Source: Conexibacter sp. CPCC 206217 (lineage in GTDB: Bacteria; Actinomycetota; Thermoleophilia; Solirubrobacterales; Solirubrobacteraceae). From it: a stretch of DNA of 64,000 bases. Shown piece by piece: positions 50,202 to 59,065 of this stretch (position 1 is the stretch's first letter; each line of letters begins with the position of its first letter). A program made the translations under genes and the position numbers. Under the pieces are notes generated by a model, which saw nothing but the letters and a program-made list of their open reading frames with translations, searched no databases and was not told the origin of the DNA. The stretch is taken from positions 544,884 through 608,883 of the forward strand of contig NZ_JAUTDO010000005.1 of NCBI RefSeq assembly GCF_030646165.1, in the 5' to 3' direction.

Positions 50202-51608
50202 GTGCCTGACACCGTCCGCCTGACCGCCCAGCTCGGGTCGTGGCGCGAGCGACCCGGGTCGCTGGCCGAGCGGCTCGCCGCCGCGCTCGGCGCGGTGATC
50301 GAGCGCGGTGGGCTCGACGGCGTGCGGCTGCCGGCCGAGCGGCGGCTCGCGGCCGAGCTGGGCGTCAGCCGCACGACGGTGATCGACGCGTACGCGCGGC
50401 TGCGCGCGGACGGGCTCGTCGCCTCGCGCGAGCGCTCCGGGACGCGCGTGCGCGCCGTCGGGCGGCGCGGACGCGCGCCCGGGACGCAGCTGCCGCAGCT
50501 CGGCCGGCTGCTCGCGCCGGACGCGCAGCACGTCGACCTCGCCGTCGCCGCGCCGCCGCTCGACGAGCTGGTCGCCGGCATCCGCGTCGAGCTGGGCGAC
50601 GCGGCCGGGCTCGTGCAGCCGCACGGCTACGACCCGCAGGGGATCCCGGCGCTGCGCGAGGCGATCGCAGAGCGGCTGACGCACGACGGCCTCGACGCGC
50701 GCGCCGACGAGGTCCTGATCACCTCCGGCGCGCACGAGGCGCTGCAGCTGATCGGCACGCTGTTCGTCGGGCGCGGGCAGCCGGTCGCCGTCGATGCGCC
50801 GACGTACCCCGGCGCGCTGGAGCTGTTCGAGCGCGCCGGCGGGCGGCCGGTCGGGGTCGCGCGCGACGCCGCCGGGATGCGGCCCGACGCGCTCGCCGCG
50901 CTGTTGGGGCGAGAGGTCGTCGCGCTGCTCTACCTGATGCCCGGCTGCGACAGCCCGGCGGGCGGCTCGATCGCGCTCGGCCGGCGGCCGGCGCTGCTGG
51001 AGCTGGCCGAGCGGCACGACCTGCTCGTGGTCGAGGACGCCGCGCTCGACAAGCTGCGCTTCGACGGCCCGCTGCCGTCGCTGCGTTCGCTGGCGCCCGA
51101 GCGGGTGCTGCGCGTCGGCTCGCTCGACAAGCTCGCGTGGGCGGGCCTGCGCGTCGGCTGGGTCAGCGGCCCGCGGGCGACGATCGCCCGCCTCGCCGCG
51201 CTGAAGGCCGCCCGCGACCTCGGCAGCGGAATCCTCGGCCAGCTCGCCGCCCTACAGCTGCTGCCCGACGTCGACCGCCTGCGAGCGGCGCGGGTGGAGC
51301 AGGCGCACGGGCGGATGGAGGTGCTGCGCGGCGAGCTGCGCGCGTCGGTTGCGTCCTGGCGGATCGACGCCCCCGAGGGCGGCTGGTCGCTGTGGGCGCA
51401 GCTCCCGCCGGAGGCGGGCGTCGACGGCGAGGCGCTGACGGCCGCGGCCGCGCGGCACGGTGTGGACGTGGCGGCGGGCGGTGCGCACTACGCGCGGGAC
51501 GGCAGATCCCCGCCCCCCGCCATCCGCATCGCCTACGCCGCCCCGCCGCCCACCCTCCGCGAGGGCGCCGCGCGCCTGGCGACCGCCTGGGCCGAGCTGA
51601 CCGACTGA
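50202..51608 (+). CDS. MocR-type PLP-dependent aminotransferase-like regulator
   Basis: A 468-residue GntR/aminotransferase fusion. The winged helix (about 10-80) reads LAERLAAALGAVIERG, LPAERRLAAELGVSRTTVID, LVASRERSGTRV. The aminotransferase-like domain has GYDPQGIPALREAI, YLMPGCDSPAGGS and VGSLDKLAWAGLRVGW with the PLP Lys. Such proteins control vitamin B6, GABA or taurine genes. GTG start. It faces the branched-chain aminotransferase gene across a terminator. Confidence 0.92.
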   Translation: MPDTVRLTAQLGSWRERPGSLAERLAAALGAVIERGGLDGVRLPAERRLAAELGVSRTTVIDAYARLRADGLVASRERSGTRVRAVGRRGRAPGTQLPQLGRLLAPDAQHVDLAVAAPPLDELVAGIRVELGDAAGLVQPHGYDPQGIPALREAIAERLTHDGLDARADEVLITSGAHEALQLIGTLFVGRGQPVAVDAPTYPGALELFERAGGRPVGVARDAAGMRPDALAALLGREVVALLYLMPGCDSPAGGSIALGRRPALLELAERHDLLVVEDAALDKLRFDGPLPSLRSLAPERVLRVGSLDKLAWAGLRVGWVSGPRATIARLAALKAARDLGSGILGQLAALQLLPDVDRLRAARVEQAHGRMEVLRGELRASVASWRIDAPEGGWSLWAQLPPEAGVDGEALTAAAARHGVDVAAGGAHYARDGRSPPPAIRIAYAAPPPTLREGAARLATAWAELTD

Positions 51609-51655
51609 GGAGCGGTCGTTTGCCGGTCGTATGGACCAGCAGACGACCGCTCCTC
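51607..51655. terminator. bidirectional hairpin between MocR and ilvE-like genes
   Basis: GAGGAGCGGTCGT (51607-51619) and ACGACCGCTCCTC (51643-51655) are perfect 13-bp arms with a 23-base loop, lying between two convergent genes. The left arm starts inside the MocR stop codon. Confidence 0.75.
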
Positions 51656-51663
51656 GGTCCCGC

Positions 51664-52590
51664 TCACGCGCTCAGGAGATCCAGCCAATGCGCGAAGCGC
51701 GGATCCCTTCCGTGGACCGCGGTGTCGTAGGCGGACTGGATCGTCTCGGTGACCGGGCCGCGCGCGCCGGCGCCGATCGGGCGGCCGTCGACCTCTCGGA
51801 CGGGGGTGATCTCGGCTGCGGTGCCGGTCAGGAACAGCTCGTCGGCGAGGTACAGCTCGCCGCGCGTCAGCGGGCGCTCGGCAAACGGGATCGCAAGGAC
51901 CTCGGCCAGCTCCCGCACCGCCCCGCGCGTGATCCCGCCGAGCGCTCCGCTGGACAGCGGCGGCGTCAGCAGGACGCCGTCCTTGACGAGGAACAGGTTC
52001 TCGCCCGAGCCCTCTGCCAGCAGGCCGTTCTCGTCGAGCATGATCGCCTCGTCGAAGCCCAGCTCCTCCGCCTCCACGCGCGCGAGCACCGAGTTGAGGT
52101 AGTGGGCGGTCGCCTTCGCGGCGGGCAGGTGGGAGCCGTGGCCGAGCCGGCGCCAGGAGGAGACCTTCGCGCGGATCCCCTGCGTCATCGCCTGCTCGCC
52201 GAGGTACGCGCCCCAGCCCCAGGTCGCGATCGCGACCTCGACCGGCGCGCCTCTCGGCGAGACGCCCATCGCTTGCGGCCCGGCGCCGCGGTAGGCGATC
52301 GTGCGCACGTACCCGGACGGCAACCCGCTCGTGAGCACCAGCTCGCGCGTCGCCGCGGTCAGCTCGTCGAGCGAATAGGGCAGCTCCATCCCGTACAGCG
52401 AGGCCGAGTCGCGCAGCCGCCGGTGGTGCGCGCGATGGTGGACGATCGCCGGCCCGGCATCCGTCGCGTACGTGCGCATGCTGTCGAATACCCCGGTCCC
52501 GTAGTGGAGTCCATGGGTCAGCACGTGCACGTTCGCCTCGGCCCAGGGCACGAAGCGACCGCTCATCCAGATCTGCTCGGTCGGTTGCAT
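51664..52590 (-). CDS. ilvE: branched-chain amino acid aminotransferase (class IV PLP)
   Basis: A 308-residue fold-type IV aminotransferase. PLP Lys159 is in LPAAKATAHYLNS. EGSGENLFLV, GGITRGAVRELAE and ELFLTGTAAEITPVREVDGR are typical of BCAT-type IlvE. The N-terminal GLHYGTGVFDSMRTY is the usual substrate-binding region. It makes or breaks Leu, Ile and Val with 2-oxoglutarate. The ATG at 52590 opens the conserved sequence. Confidence 0.93.
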   Translation of the reverse strand: MQPTEQIWMSGRFVPWAEANVHVLTHGLHYGTGVFDSMRTYATDAGPAIVHHRAHHRRLRDSASLYGMELPYSLDELTAATRELVLTSGLPSGYVRTIAYRGAGPQAMGVSPRGAPVEVAIATWGWGAYLGEQAMTQGIRAKVSSWRRLGHGSHLPAAKATAHYLNSVLARVEAEELGFDEAIMLDENGLLAEGSGENLFLVKDGVLLTPPLSSGALGGITRGAVRELAEVLAIPFAERPLTRGELYLADELFLTGTAAEITPVREVDGRPIGAGARGPVTETIQSAYDTAVHGRDPRFAHWLDLLSA

Positions 52591-52737
52591 GCACGCACGC
52601 TACGCCCGTCCGGCGCGGGCGCAAACGGTCCAACGAGGTGGTCTTGGACTGTCGCGAGCGGTCGCCCGCCGGCTGCGCACGAGCGCGAGCCGGGCGCGGT
52701 CGTGAAGAAGTTGTCCCTGCGTTGAAGGAAAAATCCA

Positions 52738-52747
52738 TGCACGTGCA
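52738..52747. promoter_or_regulatory. palindrome TGCACGTGCA in divergent promoter
   Basis: A perfect 10-base palindrome lies 12 bases before the ATG of the LLM gene in the 169-base divergent gap between it and the ilvE-like gene. It could be an operator; its regulator is not identified. Confidence 0.35.
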
Positions 52748-52759
52748 ACAATCAGACGC

Positions 52760-53803
52760 ATGCGAATCAGCGTCCTGGATCAGTCCCCCATCGTCGAAGG
52801 GTCGACCGGTCAGCAGGCGCTCGCGAACACGCTCGACCTCGCGCGCCTGACCGATCGCCTCGGCTTTCACCGCTACTGGGTCGCCGAGCATCACGGCGGC
52901 CCGATGCTCGCCAGCCCCAGCCCGGAGGTCCTGATCGGGCCGATCGCGGCCGCGACGCACCAGATCCGCGTCGGCAGCGGCGGCGTGATGCTGCCGCACT
53001 ACAGCCCGCTGAAGGTGGCGGAGAACTTCTCGATGCTGGCCGGCATGAACCCCGGCCGGGTCGATCTCGGGATCGGTCGCGCGCCCGGTTCGGACGGCCA
53101 CACGATGTTGGCACTGCAGCGCGACCGCCGCACGCCCGCGCCCGACGACTTCCCCAACCAGCTCGCCGAGCTGCTCGGCTACTTCGAGGACGCGCTCCCC
53201 CACGGCCACCCGTTCGCGCGCTACGCGAAGTGGCTGCCGGGGCGCCCGCAGCGCCCCGACGTGTGGCTGCTCGGCTCCTCCGAGCAGAGCGCGCTGTGGG
53301 CGGCGGAGCTGGGCGTGCCGTATTCCTTCGCCGACTTCATCAACCCCCGCGGCGCGGGCATCGCGCAGATCTACCGCGAGCGCTTCGAGCCGTCGCACCG
53401 GCGCGAGCAGCCGGAGGTCAGCATCGGGGTCTGGGCGCTCGCCGCCGACACCGACGAGGAGGCGCAGCTGCTCAGCACCAGCGCACGCATGGCGATGACG
53501 ATGCTGCGCCAGGGCCGCCTGATCGAGGTCCCGACGGTCGAGCGCGCCGTCCGCTTCCTGGAGTCGCAGAACAGCGAGATCCCCGGCGGCCAGCGTGGCC
53601 GCCGCACGATCGTCGGCACGCCGCAGAGAGTGCGCGACGGGATCGAGGCCGCCGCCGTCGAGTACGGCGCCGACGAGGTGCTCGTCGTCACGATCGTGCA
53701 CGACCACGCGGCGCGCCGCCGCTCCTATGAGTTGATCGCCGAGCAGTTCGACCTGACACCCGCCACCGCTCAGCCCCGGCCGCAGGTTGCCGCACCGAGC
53801 TGA
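52760..53803 (+). CDS. LLM class flavin-dependent oxidoreductase (YhbW-like)
   Basis: A 347-residue luciferase-like protein: ISVLDQSPIVEGSTGQQALA start, RYWVAEHHGGPMLASPSPEV, RVGSGGVMLPHYSPLKVAEN and GRVDLGIGRAPGSDG. This is the YhbW/MsnO-type group using FMNH2 or F420. It may oxidise alkyl or aromatic substrates. zwf follows 18 bases downstream; zwf could be co-transcribed and supply NADPH or F420H2 (actinobacterial G6PD can be F420-linked, but this zwf is of the NADP type). Confidence 0.92.
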   Translation: MRISVLDQSPIVEGSTGQQALANTLDLARLTDRLGFHRYWVAEHHGGPMLASPSPEVLIGPIAAATHQIRVGSGGVMLPHYSPLKVAENFSMLAGMNPGRVDLGIGRAPGSDGHTMLALQRDRRTPAPDDFPNQLAELLGYFEDALPHGHPFARYAKWLPGRPQRPDVWLLGSSEQSALWAAELGVPYSFADFINPRGAGIAQIYRERFEPSHRREQPEVSIGVWALAADTDEEAQLLSTSARMAMTMLRQGRLIEVPTVERAVRFLESQNSEIPGGQRGRRTIVGTPQRVRDGIEAAAVEYGADEVLVVTIVHDHAARRRSYELIAEQFDLTPATAQPRPQVAAPS

Positions 53804-53821
53804 GAGGGGAGAATCCCGCCC

Positions 53822-55288
53822 ATGAGCACGACAGTCGCCCCCGCACCCGCAGCGCGCAAGACGCCGCCGCCGCAGGATCACGTGATCGTCATCTTCGGGG
53901 CGACCGGCGATCTCGCCAAGCGCAAGCTGTTCCCCGGCCTGTTCCATCTGTTCGCCGCGGGACTGATGCCGGAGGACTTCCGCATCATCGGCTCCGGCCG
54001 CCATGCGCCCGGCAGCGACGACGACTTCCGCGAGCTGGTCCACGACGCGCTGACCGAGTTCGGCCGTCGCGAGGTCAGAGACGACACGTGGGAGGAGTTC
54101 TCCAAGAGGCTCTCGTTCACCGCCTCCTCGGCCAACGACGGCGCAGAGCTGGCCGACGCGGTCCGCCGCGCCGAGGATTCGATCGGGCACACCGCGCGCC
54201 GGCTGCTGTACCTGTCGGTGCCGCCGTCGGCGATGCAGTCGATGGTGCGGATGCTCGGCACGACCGGCCTCGTCGCCGGCGCGCGGCTGATCATGGAGAA
54301 GCCGTTCGGGACCGACCTCGCCTCCGCGCGCGAGCTGAACTCGGTCCTCAGCGAGGTCGTCGACGAGGATCAGATCTTCCGCATCGACCACTTCCTCGGC
54401 AAGGAGGCGGCGCAGAACATCCTCGCGTTCCGCTTCGCCAACGGCCTGTTCGAGCCGGCCTGGAACCGCAACCACATCTCGCACGTGCAGATCGACGTGC
54501 CCGAGACGCTGACGGTCGAGGGGCGCGCGAACTTCTACGAGGGCACCGGCGCCTTCCGCGACATGGTCGTCACGCACCTGTTCCAGCTGCTCGGCTTCGT
54601 CGCCCTGGAGCCGCCTGTGAGACTGACGCCGAAGGCGCTGCACGACGAGAAGGCGAAGGTCTTCGACGCGATGCGCCCGCTGCGCCGCGACAAGGTCGCC
54701 TTCGGCCAGTACGACGGCTACCGCGACGAGGACGGCGTCGATCCGCGGTCGCGCGTGGAGACGTTCGCCGCGATCGAGGTCAAGCTCGACACGTGGCGCT
54801 GGGAGGGCGTGCCGTTCCTGCTGCGCACCGGCAAGGCGATGGCCGAGGGGCGCCGCTCGATCACGATCGGCTTCAAGGAGCCGCCGCTGCGGATGTTCGC
54901 CGACGAGGGCGACTTCGCCCGCTGCCAGCGTCCCAACGAGCTGGTCTTCGACCTCGCCGACACGCCGCAGATAACGGTCGACGTGCGCGCGAAGGTGCCG
55001 GGGCCGGCGATGGAGCTGGGCGCCGCGCCGCTGAGGTTGAACTTCGCGGACGCGTTCGGCGACAGCAACGGCCTGGAGGCGTACGAGCGGCTCGTGCTCG
55101 ACGTGATGCGCGGCGACCACACGCTCTTCACCCGCTCCGACGAGATCGAGCGGCTGTGGGAGGTCAGCGACCCGCTGCTGCAGAACCCGCCCGAGATCCA
55201 GAAGTACCCGCGCGGCTCGTGGGGTCCCGACGCCGCGCTCGAGCTGGCCGGCAGACGCGGCTGGCGCCTGCCGGAGCGCAGCAAGTAG
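53822..55288 (+). CDS. zwf: glucose-6-phosphate dehydrogenase
   Basis: A 488-residue G6PD. NADP fold GATGDLAKRK at 26-35, EKPFG at 159-163 and the active-site block RIDHFLGKE at 187-195 with the catalytic His. It makes 6-phosphogluconolactone and NADPH, entry to the oxidative pentose phosphate pathway. GAGAGGGGAG precedes the ATG. It is not next to tal, gnd or pgl here. The gene may be co-transcribed with the LLM gene 18 bases upstream. Confidence 0.97.
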   Translation: MSTTVAPAPAARKTPPPQDHVIVIFGATGDLAKRKLFPGLFHLFAAGLMPEDFRIIGSGRHAPGSDDDFRELVHDALTEFGRREVRDDTWEEFSKRLSFTASSANDGAELADAVRRAEDSIGHTARRLLYLSVPPSAMQSMVRMLGTTGLVAGARLIMEKPFGTDLASARELNSVLSEVVDEDQIFRIDHFLGKEAAQNILAFRFANGLFEPAWNRNHISHVQIDVPETLTVEGRANFYEGTGAFRDMVVTHLFQLLGFVALEPPVRLTPKALHDEKAKVFDAMRPLRRDKVAFGQYDGYRDEDGVDPRSRVETFAAIEVKLDTWRWEGVPFLLRTGKAMAEGRRSITIGFKEPPLRMFADEGDFARCQRPNELVFDLADTPQITVDVRAKVPGPAMELGAAPLRLNFADAFGDSNGLEAYERLVLDVMRGDHTLFTRSDEIERLWEVSDPLLQNPPEIQKYPRGSWGPDAALELAGRRGWRLPERSK

Positions 55289-55294
55289 GCGGGG

Positions 55295-55744
55295 TCAGGC
55301 CGCGCGGCGCGCGCGGGTGCTGCGGCTGCGGCTGCTGCGCGGGCGGACGGCCGCCGGGCGACGCTGGGCGAGCGCTTCGTGCGCGTGTTGCGCGATCAGG
55401 CCGGTCGCCTTGATCGCGCGCTCGCGCGTGCGGCCGGCGCCGCGGCCGGCGGTGTCGTCGGCGTCGATCGCGAGCGGCGTCTGGGCGGCGAGCGCGCGGA
55501 CGGCCGCCTCGAAGTCGTCGTGCGGCGCGGGCGCCAGCTGCGCTCCGCCGCGCGCGAGCTCGCTCAGCAGCAGCGGCCGCTCGAGGTCGAGCAGGTCGGC
55601 GTAGTGCTCGATCCCGGCGATCGGCTTGCCCGCGACGTCGTCGAAGACGCAGCGACCGTCCTGGACCAGCTGCCAGATCGTGGCGAGCAGGTCGGTTGCG
55701 GACTGCGCTTGCGGGCGGATCGACGTCGTCGTCTGGGTGGGCAT
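55295..55744 (-). CDS. hypothetical protein with Arg/Ala/Ser-rich tail
   Basis: A 149-residue protein. The first 100 residues look folded (SATDLLATIWQLVQDGRCVF, then HYADLLDLERPLLLSELARG). The last 45 are basic and low in complexity (RPRSSRSRSTRARRAA), like the DNA- or RNA-binding tails of histone-like proteins. CGGAGGAC upstream of the ATG is a good ribosome site, so it is likely real. I do not recognise a family. It converges on zwf with a 6-base gap. Confidence 0.65.
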   Translation of the reverse strand: MPTQTTTSIRPQAQSATDLLATIWQLVQDGRCVFDDVAGKPIAGIEHYADLLDLERPLLLSELARGGAQLAPAPHDDFEAAVRALAAQTPLAIDADDTAGRGAGRTRERAIKATGLIAQHAHEALAQRRPAAVRPRSSRSRSTRARRAA

Positions 55745-56054
55745 GGCCGGTGGTCCTCCGTGTTACGTGACGGTGAACCTAATCATCTCAAACCCGACCA
55801 GGAATATCCAGTATTGGTTCGCGGACCTGTCGCGTGTGGGCGCGCGCGGGGTGGGTAGGCAGTCCCGCAAGGCGGTCGCATTAAGGGGCGACTCGCTCGG
55901 GCCGCGACGCGTTCCCTCGGCGCGTCGCGGCCGATCCTTGCGCTCGCGCAACATGGCGCTCGGCACGCACGCGGGGCGGCACCGCTCCCTTGCCCACGGG
56001 AGGCCAGCCCGTCCGCTCGGTCACGATCGCGCACACGAAGGTAGCCTGAGGCGC
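55745..56054. other. 310-base non-coding gap with a strong hairpin
   Basis: No convincing protein frame lies here. It contains promoters for the two divergent genes and a perfect 12-bp stem, GGCCGCGACGCG (55900-55911) with CGCGTCGCGGCC (55921-55932), loop of 9 bases, followed by CGATCCTTGCG. The region between 55830 and 55900 is purine-rich and unusual. It may encode a small RNA or a terminator; I cannot choose. Confidence 0.4.
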
Positions 56055-56651
56055 GTGATCTACCTCGCACGGCATGGCCGCACGCCCTATAACCACGAGG
56101 GGCGCTTCCAGGGACTCGGCGACGTCCCACTCGACGAGACCGGACTGCGCCAGGCGCAGGAACTGGCCGAGCACGCGGCCGGGCGCGGCCTCGTCGCGCT
56201 GTGGGCGAGCCCGCTGAGACGGGCGCGCCAGACGGCCGAGGCGGTCGCCGCCGCGACCGGCCTCGAGATCCGCTTCGACGATCGGCTGGTCGAGACCGAC
56301 ACCGGCGACTGGACCGACCGCAGCTTCGAGGAGGTGCGCGCCGAGGACCCGGAGGCGTTCGACGCGTGGCTGAACGGCGACCCGGCGTTCGCGTTCCCGG
56401 GCGGCGAGTCGTTTCAGCAGCAGGGCGACCGCGTGATGGCGGCGATCGCGGAGATCGAGCAGGGCCCGCAGCCGGCGTTGGTCGTCTGCCACGGCCTGAC
56501 CGCCCGCCTCGCGCTCGCGCGCCGTCGCGGCGAACCGGGCCCCGACCCCAACCCGCTCCCCAACGGCGCGCTCGTCCCGCTCGACGGCGACCCCTCCGAC
56601 GCGACCCAGGTCGAAGCCCCGCCGAGCGCGACCGACACGCGCGCCTCGTAG
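56055..56651 (+). CDS. histidine phosphatase family protein (phosphoglycerate mutase-like)
   Basis: A 198-residue phosphatase. The RHG motif LARHGRTPYN at 4-13 carries the phospho-acceptor His7. ASPLRRARQTAEAVA and the second-His VVCHGLTARL are present. It hydrolyses small phosphate esters such as 3-phosphoglycerate, alpha-ribazole or sugar phosphates. The GTG at 56055 gives the family-typical MIYLARHG start. The terminator at 56670 follows. Confidence 0.92.
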   Translation: MIYLARHGRTPYNHEGRFQGLGDVPLDETGLRQAQELAEHAAGRGLVALWASPLRRARQTAEAVAAATGLEIRFDDRLVETDTGDWTDRSFEEVRAEDPEAFDAWLNGDPAFAFPGGESFQQQGDRVMAAIAEIEQGPQPALVVCHGLTARLALARRRGEPGPDPNPLPNGALVPLDGDPSDATQVEAPPSATDTRAS

Positions 56652-56669
56652 CGCGCGACGACGAGGACC

Positions 56670-56704
56670 GAAGGATTGCTGCTGCTCTATGACAGCAATC
56701 CTTC
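56670..56704 (+). terminator. hairpin terminator after histidine phosphatase gene
   Basis: GAAGGATTGCTG (56670-56681) and CAGCAATCCTTC (56693-56704) form a perfect 12-bp stem with an 11-base loop, 18 bases past the stop. Confidence 0.75.
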
Positions 56705-56765
56705 GCTCCTCCCGCCAAACGCGGCAGGATCGGCGCGCATACGCTCGAATTGACTGAGCGCACCC

Positions 56766-57770
56766 ATGGCCAGCTCGCTCGAGCAGCTCCAGCAGGAGAC
56801 CGGCGCCGACGTCGCTGCGCTGCTGCGCGCCCGCGAACGGACGACCGAGCGGTTGAAGAAGCGGCAGGAGCTGCTGTCGGCGCTCGACGTCGACGACGAC
56901 GCGACCGTCGTGCTGATGGGCTCGTGGGGGCGCCACGAGCTGACGCCCAGCTCCGACGACGACTACATGGTGCTCGTGCGGGGGAAGAGAGCGGGCGCGC
57001 CGCCGCGCCCGACGCCCGCGCAGGTCGGCCGCGCGTTCGCCGCCGACCCGGCCGGCTCCAGCAGGCCGGGGCGCGAGGGGATCTTCGCGCAGGTCGTCCA
57101 CTCCGCCGACCTGGTCCAGAGAATCGGCCTCGACGACGACTCCAACACGAACCTGACGCGGCGGATGCTGTTGATGCTGGAGTCGGTCGCGGCCTGCAAC
57201 CCGGACGTGCTGGCGGGCACGCGCCGCGACGTGATCGACGACTACCTGAGCGACTCCGTCAAGGACTTCCGCCCGCCGCGCTTCCTGCTCAACGACCTCG
57301 TCCGCTACTGGCGCACGATCGGCGTCGACTTCGTCGCGAAGGACCGCAAGCGCGCCGGCGAGGGCTGGGGGCTGCGCAACGCGAAGCTGCGCACGTCGCG
57401 CAAGCTGCTGTTCGCGAGCGGGCTGCTGCCGGTGCTGCGCTGCCACGAGCTGACGGCCGCGCAGATCCCCGCCTTCCTCGCCGCGCAGCTCGCGTTGCCG
57501 CCGACCGACCGCGTCGCCGGCGCCTTCCTGCACTACGGCGCGCTGGTGCAGGGCGCGTCCGTCTTCAACGCCTACGACCGCTTCCTGCAGCTGATCGGCG
57601 ACGAAGCGGTGCGTGCCGAGCTGCACGCGATCGACGGCCGCGCCGCCGCCGAAGCGTCAGCCCGCTTCGCCGAGGTGACCCAGCTCGGCCGCGCGATCGA
57701 CCGCGGCTTGGTCAGCCTGCTGTTCGGCGACGGGCTGCGAGACGTGACGCAGAACTACGCGGTGTTCTGA
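56766..57770 (+). CDS. nucleotidyltransferase-fold protein (DUF294-like)
   Basis: A 334-residue protein with a polymerase-beta nucleotidyltransferase core: MGSWGRHELTPSSDDDYMVL, where Gly52-Ser53 and Asp64-66 are the helix and metal residues. DDDSNTNLTRRMLLMLES and FLLNDLVRYWRTIGVDF are long conserved blocks of a DUF294/GlnD-like group of unknown role. It could nucleotidylate a protein or make a nucleotide signal. It converges with a TIM-barrel gene over 10 bases. No toxin-antitoxin partner is adjacent. Confidence 0.8.
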   Translation: MASSLEQLQQETGADVAALLRARERTTERLKKRQELLSALDVDDDATVVLMGSWGRHELTPSSDDDYMVLVRGKRAGAPPRPTPAQVGRAFAADPAGSSRPGREGIFAQVVHSADLVQRIGLDDDSNTNLTRRMLLMLESVAACNPDVLAGTRRDVIDDYLSDSVKDFRPPRFLLNDLVRYWRTIGVDFVAKDRKRAGEGWGLRNAKLRTSRKLLFASGLLPVLRCHELTAAQIPAFLAAQLALPPTDRVAGAFLHYGALVQGASVFNAYDRFLQLIGDEAVRAELHAIDGRAAAEASARFAEVTQLGRAIDRGLVSLLFGDGLRDVTQNYAVF

Positions 57771-57780
57771 GGCGCCTGCC

Positions 57781-58491
57781 TCAGCGGGGCGGAAGCGGTG
57801 CTTCCAATACCCAGGGCACGCCGCTGCACCGGGTGAGCACCGGCATGAACGCCTCGGCGTCCTCGACCCGCAGCGGGACGTGGGCGCCGCTCGGCTCGAT
57901 CGAGCTGAGGTGGACCTCGACGAGGCGATCGGCGAAGGCGTCGAGCAACTCGTGCGCGAGGCCCATCGTCGGGTCGTGCAGCTGGGCGTGCGCGATGTCG
58001 AAGCAGAAGCGCGCGGCGGGCAGCGCCTCGAAGTAGCCGGCCAGCTCGGAGGCGGTGCGCGCGTCCGGCTTGCGCGTGTCCATGTTCTCCAGTCGCAGCC
58101 GGCTGCCGAGCGCGGCGAACGCGTGCGCGTCGCCGAGCGTCTCGGGATGCATCACGATGCCCTCGACCGACTGCGGCAGCTCCGCAAGCGCGTCCGCGAG
58201 CGCCTGCGGCGAGCCGTGCCAGCCCTTGGAGGGGCCGTGCACCGAGACGTGGCGGAACGGCAGTTGCGGGATGTCCTCGACGAACGAGACGAGGCCGGGC
58301 AGCTCGCGAGCGCTCAACGCGGACAGCTCGACGACGTCGTCGGAAAGGACCTCTGCCGCGGCCGCAAGCCGCGGCCAGTCGCCGCGCGCACCGACCATGT
58401 AGCCGGTCGAGACGCCGATCAGCCCTGGGTTGCAGGCGAGCAGCTCTTCGATCTCGCTCACGGTGGGAATCATCTCGGCGGGCGCCAACAT
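57781..58491 (-). CDS. sugar phosphate isomerase/epimerase-type TIM barrel protein
   Basis: A 236-residue AP-endonuclease-2/xylose-isomerase-like barrel. HVSVHGPSKGWHGSPQAL, EGIVMHPETLGD, LRLENMDTRKPD and CFDIAHAQLHDPTM and VEVHLSSIEP carry the usual His/Glu/Asp metal residues. It probably isomerises or hydrolyses a small sugar or aromatic derivative; substrate unknown. The barrel is shorter than the usual 270-300 residues. Confidence 0.85.
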   Translation of the reverse strand: MLAPAEMIPTVSEIEELLACNPGLIGVSTGYMVGARGDWPRLAAAAEVLSDDVVELSALSARELPGLVSFVEDIPQLPFRHVSVHGPSKGWHGSPQALADALAELPQSVEGIVMHPETLGDAHAFAALGSRLRLENMDTRKPDARTASELAGYFEALPAARFCFDIAHAQLHDPTMGLAHELLDAFADRLVEVHLSSIEPSGAHVPLRVEDAEAFMPVLTRCSGVPWVLEAPLPPR

Positions 58492-58577
58492 CGGACGGCA
58501 AACCTAGCGAGCGGGTCGGACGCAACCGCCCCCGCCGAGGCCGCTTCCCCGCTCCTTGCGGGGTTTCGTGCGAGGTC

Positions 58578-59006
58578 CTAAACGCCGCTCCCGGGCGGGC
58601 AGGCGTTCTTTGCCGGCTTGACGTTCAGCAGGTCCGCGATCACGGCCGTGGGCGCGATCCCGCAGCCGACGTCGGCCGAGCCGAAGTCGACCACGACCCA
58701 GCTCTTCGTGCCGGCCGGCTGGACCGCGATCACGTAGCCGCCCTGCAGGCTTCTGGCGTATCTCGGCTTCGGCACGACGTTGGCCGTCGCCCACGCCTTG
58801 CTGACGGTCGAGACCTTCGCCCCCGTGACGCGGAATCTCGCCGCGAAGTCCGGGTCGCCGCCGCCCAGCGGCGACTGGAAGACCGCCTTGGAGAGCGCGG
58901 CGGTCTCGGATCTGGTCGCCTTGCGCGCGGCGCTGGCGGGCAGCGCGGTCAGCAGGCAGGCGAGCAGTGCGATCGCCGCGGCGATCGTCCAGCGGGAGCG
59001 GAACAT
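58578..59006 (-). CDS. secreted protein, function unknown
   Basis: A 142-residue protein with a Sec signal peptide (1-26, ALPASAA-R cleavage). The mature part has RVTGAKVSTVSKAWATANVV and SLQGGYVIAVQPAGTKSWVVVDFGS then VGCGIA with a Cys pair. It resembles small PepSY- or SH3-like exported domains of actinobacteria. The AGA Arg codon is favoured here too. It is preceded by a ribosome site (AGGTCC). Confidence 0.7.
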   Translation of the reverse strand: MFRSRWTIAAAIALLACLLTALPASAARKATRSETAALSKAVFQSPLGGGDPDFAARFRVTGAKVSTVSKAWATANVVPKPRYARSLQGGYVIAVQPAGTKSWVVVDFGSADVGCGIAPTAVIADLLNVKPAKNACPPGSGV

Positions 59007-59065
59007 GGGACCTCCAAGGTCGTCGGGTTGCCGGACTCTAGATGCCGGTGAGGTCGATGGGCCGG

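Noticed and set aside
51533..55120. A 1195-codon minus-strand open frame through ilvE-like, LLM and zwf genes
   Set aside because: It is the shadow of well-supported genes in other frames; the composition is Arg/Ala/Asp-biased and motif-free.
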